Shown piece by piece: positions 26,544 through 36,110 of a stretch of DNA of 36,970 bases (position 1 is the first letter of the stretch; each line of letters begins with the position of its first letter). The stretch is taken from positions 1-36,970 of the forward strand of contig JAFGRQ010000017.1 in NCBI GenBank assembly GCA_016935155.1, in the 5' to 3' direction. The notes beneath the pieces are model-generated. The model did not search any database, was not told the DNA's origin, and worked only from the letters and a program-made list of their open reading frames with translations. The stretch is from Candidatus Woesearchaeota archaeon (GTDB lineage: Archaea > Nanobdellota > Nanobdellia > Woesearchaeales > UBA10107). A program made the translations under genes and the position numbers.

Positions 26544-27227
26544 GTGAATAACATGAACACATCTCATATCGCTTTTATTTGCAAGGATTCTGCAGCATGG
26601 GCTTTGAAAAAGAAAAAGAAGCTGTATGAAGGATACAGAGCATCTTTCAAAAAAATAAATGAACTGTTGGGGATGCAGATTAAAAAAAACATACCTATTA
26701 TGACTGTTTTTATTTCTCCAAAAAATCTTGAATTACCAAATGAATATTCCGCTTTGGTGGATGAGTTGGTTGTTTTTATGAATGAATTGGGCGCCGATAA
26801 AACAATACATAATAACAGAGTCAAAATTTCCGTTCTTGGAAAATGGTACGAAATGCCTCCGAGGCTGATTGAATCGATTAAGAAGCTGATTGACCAAACA
26901 AAAGAATATGATGAGTATTTTCTAAATTTATGCATAAATTACGACGGCCAGGAAGAGATTGTCGATGCAGCAAGAATGGTTGCGAGAAGAGTCAAGTTGG
27001 GAAAGATTGACCCGGAGAATATTACGAAGGATGCAATAAAAGATGATTTGTACAGCTCTTATTTCATGCCGCCGGATATAATTTTTGTTTCAGGAAAGAG
27101 GCAATCAACATACGGGTTTCTTCTTTGGGATTCTGTTGACTCGAAGATTGTTTTCATGAACAAGGCATTTTGCGAGATTCCTATCAGATTGATTGAAAAG
27201 CATTTGAAGAAGAAAAAGGCAGAATAA
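26544..27227 (+). CDS. Divergent cis-prenyltransferase (UppS family)
   Basis: HIAFICKDSAAWA...GYRASFKKI...KISVLGKWYEMPPRLIESI...LNLCINYDGQEEIVDAAR...DDLYSSYFMPPDIIF...FLLWDS. Confidence 0.8.
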   Translation: MNNMNTSHIAFICKDSAAWALKKKKKLYEGYRASFKKINELLGMQIKKNIPIMTVFISPKNLELPNEYSALVDELVVFMNELGADKTIHNNRVKISVLGKWYEMPPRLIESIKKLIDQTKEYDEYFLNLCINYDGQEEIVDAARMVARRVKLGKIDPENITKDAIKDDLYSSYFMPPDIIFVSGKRQSTYGFLLWDSVDSKIVFMNKAFCEIPIRLIEKHLKKKKAE

Positions 27228-27285
27228 TTGTTATTTTCTATATTGAAAATAAAAAACAAAGAGAAACTCTTATAAATCTTATTAA

Positions 27286-27297
27286 AAATTATAATTT
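27286..27297. promoter_or_regulatory. 12-bp perfect palindrome downstream of a TATA box
   Basis: AAATTATAATTT shortly downstream of CTTATAAATC; AT-rich so modest significance. Confidence 0.3.
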
Positions 27298-27312
27298 CTT
27301 AAAAGAGGCCGC

Positions 27313-27369
27313 ATGAAAAACATCAAATCAAAGCTTTGCCTATTCAATGTCGCACAGGGTACCACATGA
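27313..27369 (+). CDS. Possible 18-aa leader peptide
   Basis: MKNIKSKLCLFNVAQGTT; its TGA overlaps the next ATG (ATGA). Confidence 0.3.
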   Translation: MKNIKSKLCLFNVAQGTT

Positions 27370-27515
27370 AAAAGAAAGTTCCTTTGCCTGTTTCTATCGA
27401 TGAAGAGCTAGCTGAGTGGATAAACCAAGAAGCTGAAAATTCTGAATTTAGAAATCGTTCTCATCTTGTTGAACAGGCAATCAAAGATTTTTTCCTGGAG
27501 GAAAGGAATGACTAA
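27366..27515 (+). CDS. 49-aa ribbon-helix-helix-like regulator, copy 1 (absent from ORF track)
   Basis: MKKKVPLPVSIDEELAEWINQEAENSEFRNRSHLVEQAIKDFFLEERND. Confidence 0.75.
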   Translation: MKKKVPLPVSIDEELAEWINQEAENSEFRNRSHLVEQAIKDFFLEERND

Positions 27516-27693
27516 AAAAATCCCTTTTCCGGTTTCTGTCGATGAAGAAATTGTAGAAAAAATAAACCGGGAAGTTGAAAAGGGAGTCTTCAGAAACCGT
27601 TCTCATCTAGTTGAACAGGCAATCCTGAATTTCAAAAAGAAAAGAGAGCTTGGAACTTTAGCAAAATTCACGGAGGAGAAAGATGAAAAATAA
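27508..27693 (+). CDS. 61-aa ribbon-helix-helix-like regulator, copy 2
   Basis: MTKKIPFPVSVDEEIVEKINREVEKGVFRNRSHLVEQAILNFKKKRELG...; paralogous to copy 1; overlaps neighbours on both sides. Confidence 0.75.
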   Translation: MTKKIPFPVSVDEEIVEKINREVEKGVFRNRSHLVEQAILNFKKKRELGTLAKFTEEKDEK

Positions 27694-30600
27694 GTCCTCC
27701 ATAAAATATATGTTCGCTCTTGCTCTCCTTCTGGCTTCTTTCAGCTTCGCTTTGTTTTCAATACAGCCGGGAGATAATTTTATGGCAATTACTGGATTGA
27801 CCACAATATCCGGCGGCGGCGGAAATCTTTCAACTTTAATAATATATGATGATTTGGATTTGAGCGGAAGCGACGGAACTCTGATTCAAAACTATGTATT
27901 TTATGCAAATTACTCGAACACAACAGACTCTGTAAATATAACTGGAGCAACATGCGACATAAATTTCACGGACTTGAGTGGCGCAATGACTTACAACACA
28001 ACATCTACATTTTATGAATTTGTGAGGAATTTCAGTTCGTCAGGGCAAAAGCATTACAATATCTCCTGTTATGCATCAACATTTGAACAGTTAAATGCAA
28101 CGGACAGCATAAACGTTACAAACTTCGCCAACTGCGACAGCTGTGATTCGTGTTCGAGAGCAGCGCAAATTGGAAATTTAACAGTCAATTTAACACAGTC
28201 TATTAATACGACGGTGAGCTGCATAAATCTCAGCGATTCGGACAATATCGTGATTGACTGCAATAGTTTTTTGATAAATTCAACGGCAGCGGCCGCTTCA
28301 GATGTTTCGCTGATTTCGGGAGGAAGCGTTGATTATCCTCTTGACATGAACGACCGCATTTCTGTTAAAAACTGCAATCTCTCGGGAACCGCAGGCAGTG
28401 CAATCAAATTGAACGGAACGGCCTTCTTTGCGGCCAATTTGAACTTAGAAAACATAGATACAGGCAGCGGATCAGCAGTCAATATTCACGGCGGAAATGA
28501 TTCTTGTATAGTGAATAGTTCCTTCATTAATTTGGATAATATTGCTGTTTATTTGTATGGCAACAGCAGAAGCAATTTCACGCTGGACAGCTGTTTTTTC
28601 GATACAAATACATACGGATTTTTAATTGATGGGGGAATTGTCAACGAAATCAAAATAACTAATAATATTTTTTCGAATTCAGCAACTTCAGCAGTGCTAA
28701 TGCAGGTGTTAGCTCCATTTACCGCAGCAGGATTGCTATTTTCAAACAATACAATAACGAACGTGTCTACTGATCATGGTGTATTTACAAACGCCATAAC
28801 TAATATCAACATAAGTGATAATTGCTTCATTAATGTTAGCGGCAAAGGAATTTATGTTATTGCCTCTCAAAACGGAACAATCTCAAACAACATCGTAGAT
28901 TTGTGCGGGACAGGAATTGATTTGACAACGTCAGGCAACATGACAATATCAAACAACAGCTTGACAAATTCAACAACAGCAATAATGATAACCGCCTCAG
29001 GAAATAGCACAATAACGCGGAATTCTATTTTGAGTTCCGAATACGGAATTGATGTCGGGGGAGGTTCGTTTTTTGATATCATTACTCAAAATTATGTTTC
29101 CGGCATCTCAGGGCAGGCTGATTCAGCGGCAATAAATCTGCAGAATGGCGCAGGCAATACATCTGTTATCAATGGAAACCTTCTTTTCAATTCAACTTAC
29201 GGAATTAGAATAGGTTCCGTAAGCGGGTTGATAATTGCAAACAACACGATAGAAAATAATTCTTTTGACATATTAAGTTCAACACAAATTAGCTACTCTT
29301 TCGAGAAAGGAAACAATTCTGTTGATTTTCCATCCATTTTGAATGTGAGCAACAGCCAGCAGAACATTTTCTTAAATGACAGCATAATCTCAATTAATGC
29401 ATCTCTCGAGTTAAGCCTAAACAGGTCAGCAAATGTAACTCTTGTGCTACCTTATGGAACATGTCCTGCAAAGATTTACTATTATGGTTCATTTACGACA
29501 AACCGTTCATTAATTGTTGACGACGGCCAGCTTTGCACAGCATCAACAAATCCCGCATGCACTAACATGGTTTGTTCCGGCAATTTAATTTCATTTACTG
29601 TGGCTCATTTCGATGGTTATGCAGTCGGATTCGGAACTGCTCCGGAAGTAAACAATGTGATATTGAATTCAACATATTCTACAAACTTCACAACAGAAAA
29701 TCTGACTGCTTACTGGAATTCAACAGATCCTGAAAATGACACGGTTGTGAACATAACTGACTGGAGAATTGACGGTGTGTCTTATGCAAGACTTAATCTT
29801 CCTTTCGAAGGAGGGAGCAATTCTACATACACAAAAGATTATTCCTCATACAATGCAGATGTATTTGTAGTTAATGCTACTTGGAATTATACGGGAGGAC
29901 ACGATGGTTATGGAGCATATGATTTCAACGGAAACCGCAGCTATATCTACACTCCCCTGAATGCAAGTGATTTCAACAGAAGCATGGCAGTTAGTCTGTG
30001 GTTAAAAACAGAAAGCAACGGCAGTGTGATGGGTTTCTCTGACGGCATACCTTTTGGAGGAAATTATGATAAGGAAATAACTGTGATGGGAGACGGAAGC
30101 ATAGATTTCCGCTTATATCCCAACGACCCATATATCGGTGCAGCTACAACGGGAGTAGATGTAATGGATGGACTTTGGCATCACTTGGCTGTCATCAGAA
30201 GTTTCGATGAAGGAACTTTCATTTATGTTGACGGCGTTTTGAGGGCATCAACAACAAGTATAGAAAATGAAAGCCAAGGATATGAAGGATATTTAACAGT
30301 AGGAATCAACACGCAGCACAAAATATACTTCAACGGAACAATTGATAACTTTTTGATTTTCAATAAATCTATTTCATCGCAGGAAGTTTTGCTTCTTAAT
30401 GTATCAAGAACAGATACGCTTTCAAAATACGAGACACTAACAGGAGAAAACTGGTCTGTCTGCGTAACTCCCAATGACGGAACTTTCGACGGCACAACAG
30501 TCTGTTCAAACAATATTTCAATAAGAAACAAAGCAGAATTTATTTCTGTTTATCCAAATCAGACGAATGAATGGCAGAACATAACCGCCGACGATACTAA

Positions 30601-33600
30601 CATAACTTTGACAATAAATTCAACTTCCTCTCAAAACACAACATTCAATGTTACAATTACTGCAGACAGCGCAACATTCACGTTCAGCTGGTTTGTAAAT
30701 GGGATTTTAGAATTTGTTGATGTGGTAGTCAATGGATTCATAAGCATGTTCAGCAGGATATTCCTGGCAACAGACATGACTAATGTGACGGTTGTTGTAA
30801 ATTCAACAGAAGCGGGCGTAAATGACACATTTACATTCCATGTGAACGTAACTTGTTTAATTCCTTCAGCAGACGGATTTACATTGAATGAAGATGGAAT
30901 AACTTTGTGTCCAGGAAACTATACCATAAATGGAAGTATAATAATCAACACAAGCAATGTTTATCTGAGCTGCGACGGGTCGACTTTAACAGGGAATGCA
31001 ACAAACCAAGCATTCAAGCAGGTCAGTCTTCACAGCATAAGCAACATAACAATCAGAGACTGCATTTTCAAAAATTTCAACGGAGCAATATATTTGATGA
31101 ATGTAAGCACAGCGTATTTCCTGAATAATTCCTTCCACAACAACACATACGGAATTTTCGTAAGCTCTTCAATAAATGCAACAATTTCAAACAACACATT
31201 TTACAGCGGACTTTATGGGATTGTGAATGATGTTGAAGGAGACAAGAACACAATTTCGTACAATAACTTCTACAATCAAACTGGTGAAGCAATTTCCATA
31301 ATCCAAAAAGGACCGACAATAGAGTATAATGTATTTGATGGATGTACGCTCGGAATTGGGCTGGAATTCAATCCGTACGGCGGAGGAAATGCAAACAGGA
31401 ATTTAATCGGCTCCAACATAATTAAAAACAATTCGATAGGCATACGTGCAAGAGCTTCTTACCATAACCAATTCACCGATTTGAATATTTCATATACGCG
31501 CCAGGCATTCTTGTTCAGCGATGTTCCTTCATTTGGAGCGGTAAACGTAAATAACTCAATAATAAATCCTCTTTTCCTCGGCAACACTCACGACGTAGTT
31601 TTCAATTACGATGCAAACGAGAGCGACAATAACACTCTTTTCATAAATGACACTCTGGCAAATTCAGTTACATTTTTCTTGGTTGGAAACATAACAAACC
31701 TAACAAACAATTACTTCCTAAATTCAAGCATAATTGCTGTAAACACAACAGGGGAGCCAAATCTAAATACGAATGCAACGGTCTCATTTGCGGTGCCTTC
31801 ATGCAGTGTCGAGCTGTTCAGAAACACAGGATATTATGAGGAAATTTCAGGTGCGGAAAGCGAAGCATCTCAGTGCACTTCATGTGAGAATATTGTCTGT
31901 GCAAATAGCATAATGAATTTCACAACACCATCGTTTTCCACAATATTCGCAGCATCCATTCCAAACATAACGGAAATATTTCCAAATTCAACTAACGGAA
32001 CACCCCCTGTATTGGGAGAGGATACAAATGTTTCCATCGTTGTAGAAACGGGAACAAATATCACATATAATGTAACCGCGCTTGATTATGATTCAGCCAC
32101 GCTGACATTCTCGTGGTTTGTTGACGGCGTTGAGGCACTTGTCGAGGCGGTGGTGGGTGTTCTGAACACTTTTGTCAGCATATTCAACAAGATTTTTTCA
32201 GACATAGCGTATCACAACATTACATTAGTGATAAATGATTCAGCAAGGCAGGACAATTTCACATTTTATGTGCTGTCCAACGATACAATTTCTCCTTTAT
32301 TCAATGAGTCCCTGAGCAACATAACTGCAGAAGTCGGGGAGGCAATTGCATATGATGTTAATGCATCGGATTTATTCTTTGATAAATATTCGGTAAATGA
32401 CACAACAAGATTCAAAATAAATTCGAGCACAGGACTGCTTGAAAATGCAACGTTTGTTTCCTACGGATGGTATGAAATAAATATTTCCGTTAATGATACA
32501 AATAACAATGTTAATTCATCAGTAATTTGGGTCTTTGTCAACGATACAATTCCTCCGTCATTCAACGAAACTCTCAGCAACATAAGCACATATGCAGGAT
32601 ATTCTGTCTATTACTGGATTAATGCATCTGATTTGTCCGGGGTTGATGCATATTACATAAATGACACAGTCAGATTTAAAATAAACAGGAGTACAGGTAT
32701 CATGGAAAACATTACCTCTCTGACCGCAGGAACCTTTGCAGTAAACATAACGGTCAATGATACTCTTGGAAACATAAATTATTCTGCAATAACCGTTTTT
32801 GTCTCTGATATTCCGACAACGCCAGCAACCGAAACTGGAGGAAGATCTACCCATTCAGGAATTTTCTATACTCCTCCTGCTGAAGAAACAGAACCGGTAC
32901 TGGAGGTTCCTTCTGCATCCGTTTCGTCAATAACCGCGGAAAACATAAATCTTAATCCCTTCGCATGCACGGAAGTAGCAGGGGTAAGTCAGACAACCAG
33001 TTCAATTAAACCAGGAACTTCAATTTCAAATTTAATTTTGAAGCCAGGATATGAAGTTCTCGTTTCTCCTTTCAAGGTTGAATGTACCGATTCAAGTTTC
33101 AAAATAAGTCTGTCTCTGCCGGATTCATACACAAACATAACTGCATTAAGATGCAGAGGAAACGACTGCAGTGCAGTATCATTAAAAGAGATTTTCAATT
33201 TGGAATGCGGAGAAGACATATTCGAAAACATTGAAAGGACATCATCTGTGCTGTCTCCAGAATTTTTCCCTCTTCCATTAGAAAGAGTTGAATCAAAACC
33301 AGGAACCGCAGAAGTTTCTTCAAGCAGAACAAGATTGGTTTTCTCCGGAATAATAGACGGAAAACTAGCCATTGACAAAGTGTTTGGAGATGTTCCTGAA
33401 GCACAAAATCCAAAAATAAAGATTGTCAGCACGCCTACACAAATATTATTTGATTCATTGAATCAAAAGCCAATGAACATAACCCTTCCATATTTGTTCG
33501 AGGAAAAAGTAGATGAATACAGCATTGCGCTTTACGCATTGAAAAATAACGAGTGGAATTATATCGGAGGAACGGTCAACGCAGGTTCCAAAACAGTTAC

Positions 33601-34975
33601 TGCCGAAATAAGAAATGTTTCAGAATTCGCAGAGAACAAGATTTTGACTGTTGCCGCAATGGGACTTGTGTGTTTGAACTGCTACGACGGAAAATTAACA
33701 AAAGTTTATGACGGAACTTCAAGAGATGCCGTATTGCTTATACACGGATTTGAAAATTCACCAGAGCGATTTGAAGAAATGATTAATGAAATGAAATTAA
33801 CAAATCAGCCATGGCAGGTTTGGACTTATGGATATCCTTCAAGCAAAACAATCGAAGAGAATGCAAAAGAACTGGCAGATTTGCTTCAGGCAAAATCGGG
33901 AGAATTCGATTACATTCATGCTGTTGGTCACAGCATGGGTGGAATGATTGCGCAGGAGGTTCTTGCTTATGCAGAGGCGCAGAATAAAGGAAAGACGCAA
34001 AGACCTTATACTTTTGTTGATAAATTTGCAAAAGTAATTGCTGTTGCATCTCCAAACGAAGGCACAATTACAAGCAATGCAAAAGAGTACTTCAATAAAT
34101 TCCTAAATGAAAAAATAGGCTTCCTGTTCAACTTGAACAGCAAAGTATTGGCTGAACTTCTAAAAGGAAAGCAAATTTCCAGAGCTGAGAATGTTGAATA
34201 TCTTGCCGTTGCCGGAACTATGCCTTATGATTTCACGAAATTCTTTGCAGAAGATACAGTGAGTGACGGGCTGGTTTCGCTGGAGAGCGCACAAAATATC
34301 GGCGGAGTTTCAGTGGATGATTATTGCGAGGACTTCTGGAGTCTGAATACGACACACTTCGATCTTCTTAATAATTTTGATTCAAGAAAGATAATCGAGA
34401 GAATAATTTCAAAAGAGGTTTCAGAATCAGCCGGCGGAAAAGGATTGATAGGTTATAACCAGTATTTCGAACTTGCAGTTGACTTATGCAGTCCGAATGA
34501 CCAGTACATAATAATCGGAGAAAAACTTAACAAGGACAGGCAGCCAAATCCTGGATTGTGCAACTGCGGAAACGGTGTCTGCGGAGTCGACGAAGATGAA
34601 TTTAATTGTCCTGTTGACTGTGCAAGAATTGAGATGCCGAAGGAGACTTGGTGGCAGATTCTTTTGAGATTTGCACCAATCAGAAATATGTTGATTGTGC
34701 TGCTATTGATTTTAACTGCTATTGCGGTGCTGTCAAGGAAGCACAGAAAATACACAGCAATGTTTTCTCTCGATGAGATGAAAATGAAAGAGGCATGGCT
34801 GAATGAAAGGATTGTGCACATAAGATATCACTTGAAAATGAATGAACTGGATGAGGCCGCTGCGGAGTACAGCAAATTCGTGGAAGAATACAACTCTTCG
34901 CCTGCCTTGCTAAAGGAAAAGTTCAAGGAGGACGCTCGAAAAACAAGAAACTGGGTGGAGAGCAAAATAAGATGA
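27683..34975 (+). CDS. Giant surface protein 2: beta-helix regions, LamG-like domain, Ig/cadherin-like repeats, alpha/beta-hydrolase domain, Cys-rich module, TM, cytoplasmic tail
   Basis: 2430-aa ORF; beta-helix-like N/S repeats; LLIHGFENSPERF and AVGHSMGGMIAQ hydrolase motifs; CNCGNGVCGVDEDEFNCPVDC; TM NMLIVLLLILTAIAVL. Confidence 0.87.
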   Translation: MKNKSSIKYMFALALLLASFSFALFSIQPGDNFMAITGLTTISGGGGNLSTLIIYDDLDLSGSDGTLIQNYVFYANYSNTTDSVNITGATCDINFTDLSGAMTYNTTSTFYEFVRNFSSSGQKHYNISCYASTFEQLNATDSINVTNFANCDSCDSCSRAAQIGNLTVNLTQSINTTVSCINLSDSDNIVIDCNSFLINSTAAAASDVSLISGGSVDYPLDMNDRISVKNCNLSGTAGSAIKLNGTAFFAANLNLENIDTGSGSAVNIHGGNDSCIVNSSFINLDNIAVYLYGNSRSNFTLDSCFFDTNTYGFLIDGGIVNEIKITNNIFSNSATSAVLMQVLAPFTAAGLLFSNNTITNVSTDHGVFTNAITNINISDNCFINVSGKGIYVIASQNGTISNNIVDLCGTGIDLTTSGNMTISNNSLTNSTTAIMITASGNSTITRNSILSSEYGIDVGGGSFFDIITQNYVSGISGQADSAAINLQNGAGNTSVINGNLLFNSTYGIRIGSVSGLIIANNTIENNSFDILSSTQISYSFEKGNNSVDFPSILNVSNSQQNIFLNDSIISINASLELSLNRSANVTLVLPYGTCPAKIYYYGSFTTNRSLIVDDGQLCTASTNPACTNMVCSGNLISFTVAHFDGYAVGFGTAPEVNNVILNSTYSTNFTTENLTAYWNSTDPENDTVVNITDWRIDGVSYARLNLPFEGGSNSTYTKDYSSYNADVFVVNATWNYTGGHDGYGAYDFNGNRSYIYTPLNASDFNRSMAVSLWLKTESNGSVMGFSDGIPFGGNYDKEITVMGDGSIDFRLYPNDPYIGAATTGVDVMDGLWHHLAVIRSFDEGTFIYVDGVLRASTTSIENESQGYEGYLTVGINTQHKIYFNGTIDNFLIFNKSISSQEVLLLNVSRTDTLSKYETLTGENWSVCVTPNDGTFDGTTVCSNNISIRNKAEFISVYPNQTNEWQNITADDTNITLTINSTSSQNTTFNVTITADSATFTFSWFVNGILEFVDVVVNGFISMFSRIFLATDMTNVTVVVNSTEAGVNDTFTFHVNVTCLIPSADGFTLNEDGITLCPGNYTINGSIIINTSNVYLSCDGSTLTGNATNQAFKQVSLHSISNITIRDCIFKNFNGAIYLMNVSTAYFLNNSFHNNTYGIFVSSSINATISNNTFYSGLYGIVNDVEGDKNTISYNNFYNQTGEAISIIQKGPTIEYNVFDGCTLGIGLEFNPYGGGNANRNLIGSNIIKNNSIGIRARASYHNQFTDLNISYTRQAFLFSDVPSFGAVNVNNSIINPLFLGNTHDVVFNYDANESDNNTLFINDTLANSVTFFLVGNITNLTNNYFLNSSIIAVNTTGEPNLNTNATVSFAVPSCSVELFRNTGYYEEISGAESEASQCTSCENIVCANSIMNFTTPSFSTIFAASIPNITEIFPNSTNGTPPVLGEDTNVSIVVETGTNITYNVTALDYDSATLTFSWFVDGVEALVEAVVGVLNTFVSIFNKIFSDIAYHNITLVINDSARQDNFTFYVLSNDTISPLFNESLSNITAEVGEAIAYDVNASDLFFDKYSVNDTTRFKINSSTGLLENATFVSYGWYEINISVNDTNNNVNSSVIWVFVNDTIPPSFNETLSNISTYAGYSVYYWINASDLSGVDAYYINDTVRFKINRSTGIMENITSLTAGTFAVNITVNDTLGNINYSAITVFVSDIPTTPATETGGRSTHSGIFYTPPAEETEPVLEVPSASVSSITAENINLNPFACTEVAGVSQTTSSIKPGTSISNLILKPGYEVLVSPFKVECTDSSFKISLSLPDSYTNITALRCRGNDCSAVSLKEIFNLECGEDIFENIERTSSVLSPEFFPLPLERVESKPGTAEVSSSRTRLVFSGIIDGKLAIDKVFGDVPEAQNPKIKIVSTPTQILFDSLNQKPMNITLPYLFEEKVDEYSIALYALKNNEWNYIGGTVNAGSKTVTAEIRNVSEFAENKILTVAAMGLVCLNCYDGKLTKVYDGTSRDAVLLIHGFENSPERFEEMINEMKLTNQPWQVWTYGYPSSKTIEENAKELADLLQAKSGEFDYIHAVGHSMGGMIAQEVLAYAEAQNKGKTQRPYTFVDKFAKVIAVASPNEGTITSNAKEYFNKFLNEKIGFLFNLNSKVLAELLKGKQISRAENVEYLAVAGTMPYDFTKFFAEDTVSDGLVSLESAQNIGGVSVDDYCEDFWSLNTTHFDLLNNFDSRKIIERIISKEVSESAGGKGLIGYNQYFELAVDLCSPNDQYIIIGEKLNKDRQPNPGLCNCGNGVCGVDEDEFNCPVDCARIEMPKETWWQILLRFAPIRNMLIVLLLILTAIAVLSRKHRKYTAMFSLDEMKMKEAWLNERIVHIRYHLKMNELDEAAAEYSKFVEEYNSSPALLKEKFKEDARKTRNWVESKIR

Positions 34976-34996
34976 ACAAAGAAGGAGGAAAATAAA

Positions 34997-35782
34997 ATGA
35001 AAAAATCAGTACTGGTTTGCCTTGTTTTTTTATTAACAGCATGTTCAAGTCAAATGGACACAGAAGTAAGGCCAGGCAATGATGGGTTTGTCATCGGAAC
35101 AGGAGACAATGCTATTTTGCTCACGCACGGGTTAAGTTCTTCTCCTCGTGAAGAAAGAGCGCTCGCAGAATATTTGGCAGCGAAAAATTTCACGGTTTAT
35201 GTTGTAAGATTAGAAGGACATGGAACAAGTGTCGAAGATTTGACAAGAACAAAATGGGAAGACTGGTACAAGAACTATCATGAAGCCTATTTGAATTTGA
35301 AGCAGGAAAAGCAAAAAGTTTATGTCGGAGGAATGTCTTTGGGAGGAGTTATTGCACTCAAATTAGCCGAAGACGAAAAAGTTGACGGCATCATCGCTTT
35401 AGCACCTTCATTGGTTTTGGATGATGAAAGATCAAAATACGCATGGTTTTTCAAATATTTTACAAAATACAGCTTGAGAAATATTTCAAAAGAGGACTTG
35501 CCATATAATTACGACAGATTCCCTATTTCTTCTGTTGCAGAAATGCTTGAAATGTCGGCTGTTGTGCAGGCGGATTTAAGCAAAATAGATGAACCTATTT
35601 TGATAATGCAGTACAGGGATGATTACAGAGTTAATCCTGCAAGTTCGCAGATTGTTTATGAGGGGGTTTCGTCCTCAAAAAAAGATTTGGATTGGATTGA
35701 AGGAAATGGGCATGTAATGATAACAGCTCCGGATAAAGAAACGCACTTCGGCAAAATATATGGGTTCATACGTAACCTTTAA
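34997..35782 (+). CDS. Lipoprotein alpha/beta hydrolase (carboxylesterase/monoacylglycerol-lipase-like)
   Basis: Lipobox-like LLTACSS; LLTHGLSSSPREERALAEYL, VVRLEGHGTS, GGMSLGGVIAL, GNGHVM. Confidence 0.82.
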   Translation: MKKSVLVCLVFLLTACSSQMDTEVRPGNDGFVIGTGDNAILLTHGLSSSPREERALAEYLAAKNFTVYVVRLEGHGTSVEDLTRTKWEDWYKNYHEAYLNLKQEKQKVYVGGMSLGGVIALKLAEDEKVDGIIALAPSLVLDDERSKYAWFFKYFTKYSLRNISKEDLPYNYDRFPISSVAEMLEMSAVVQADLSKIDEPILIMQYRDDYRVNPASSQIVYEGVSSSKKDLDWIEGNGHVMITAPDKETHFGKIYGFIRNL

Positions 35783-35819
35783 ATACTAAATAAGCCTAAA
35801 AACAAAAAGGCATAGACAA

Positions 35820-36110
35820 ATGGAATTCCTGACAGGAGTAATATTCATTGCAAATTTCTTTTTAGCTATTATAGCCGGTTTAATCGCTGCCACTTTGTTT
35901 GAGATTTCAAAAGGAAAGCAGATTAAGCCTTGGAAACCTTTGGCTTGGGCGCTTATTTTCTTTGCGATAGAAGAAGTAATAAAAACGTTGCGGGCATTTG
36001 GTCTCTATGAAAACATATGGATAACTCACGTTATTCCATCAGTAATTGCAATGCTTTTGATTTATGCTGTTGCACTGCAGATGCTGGCAGTCAAGGAGGC
36101 TGAAAAATGA
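35820..36110 (+). CDS. Small 3-TM membrane protein, copy 1
   Basis: KPWKPLAWALIFFAIEEVIKTLRAFGLYENIW... Confidence 0.65.
   Translation: MEFLTGVIFIANFFLAIIAGLIAATLFEISKGKQIKPWKPLAWALIFFAIEEVIKTLRAFGLYENIWITHVIPSVIAMLLIYAVALQMLAVKEAEK

Noticed and set aside
6770-27693. RHH genes as toxin-antitoxin modules
   Set aside because: No toxin-sized partner (PIN, RelE, MazF-like) adjacent; the downstream partners are giant surface proteins.
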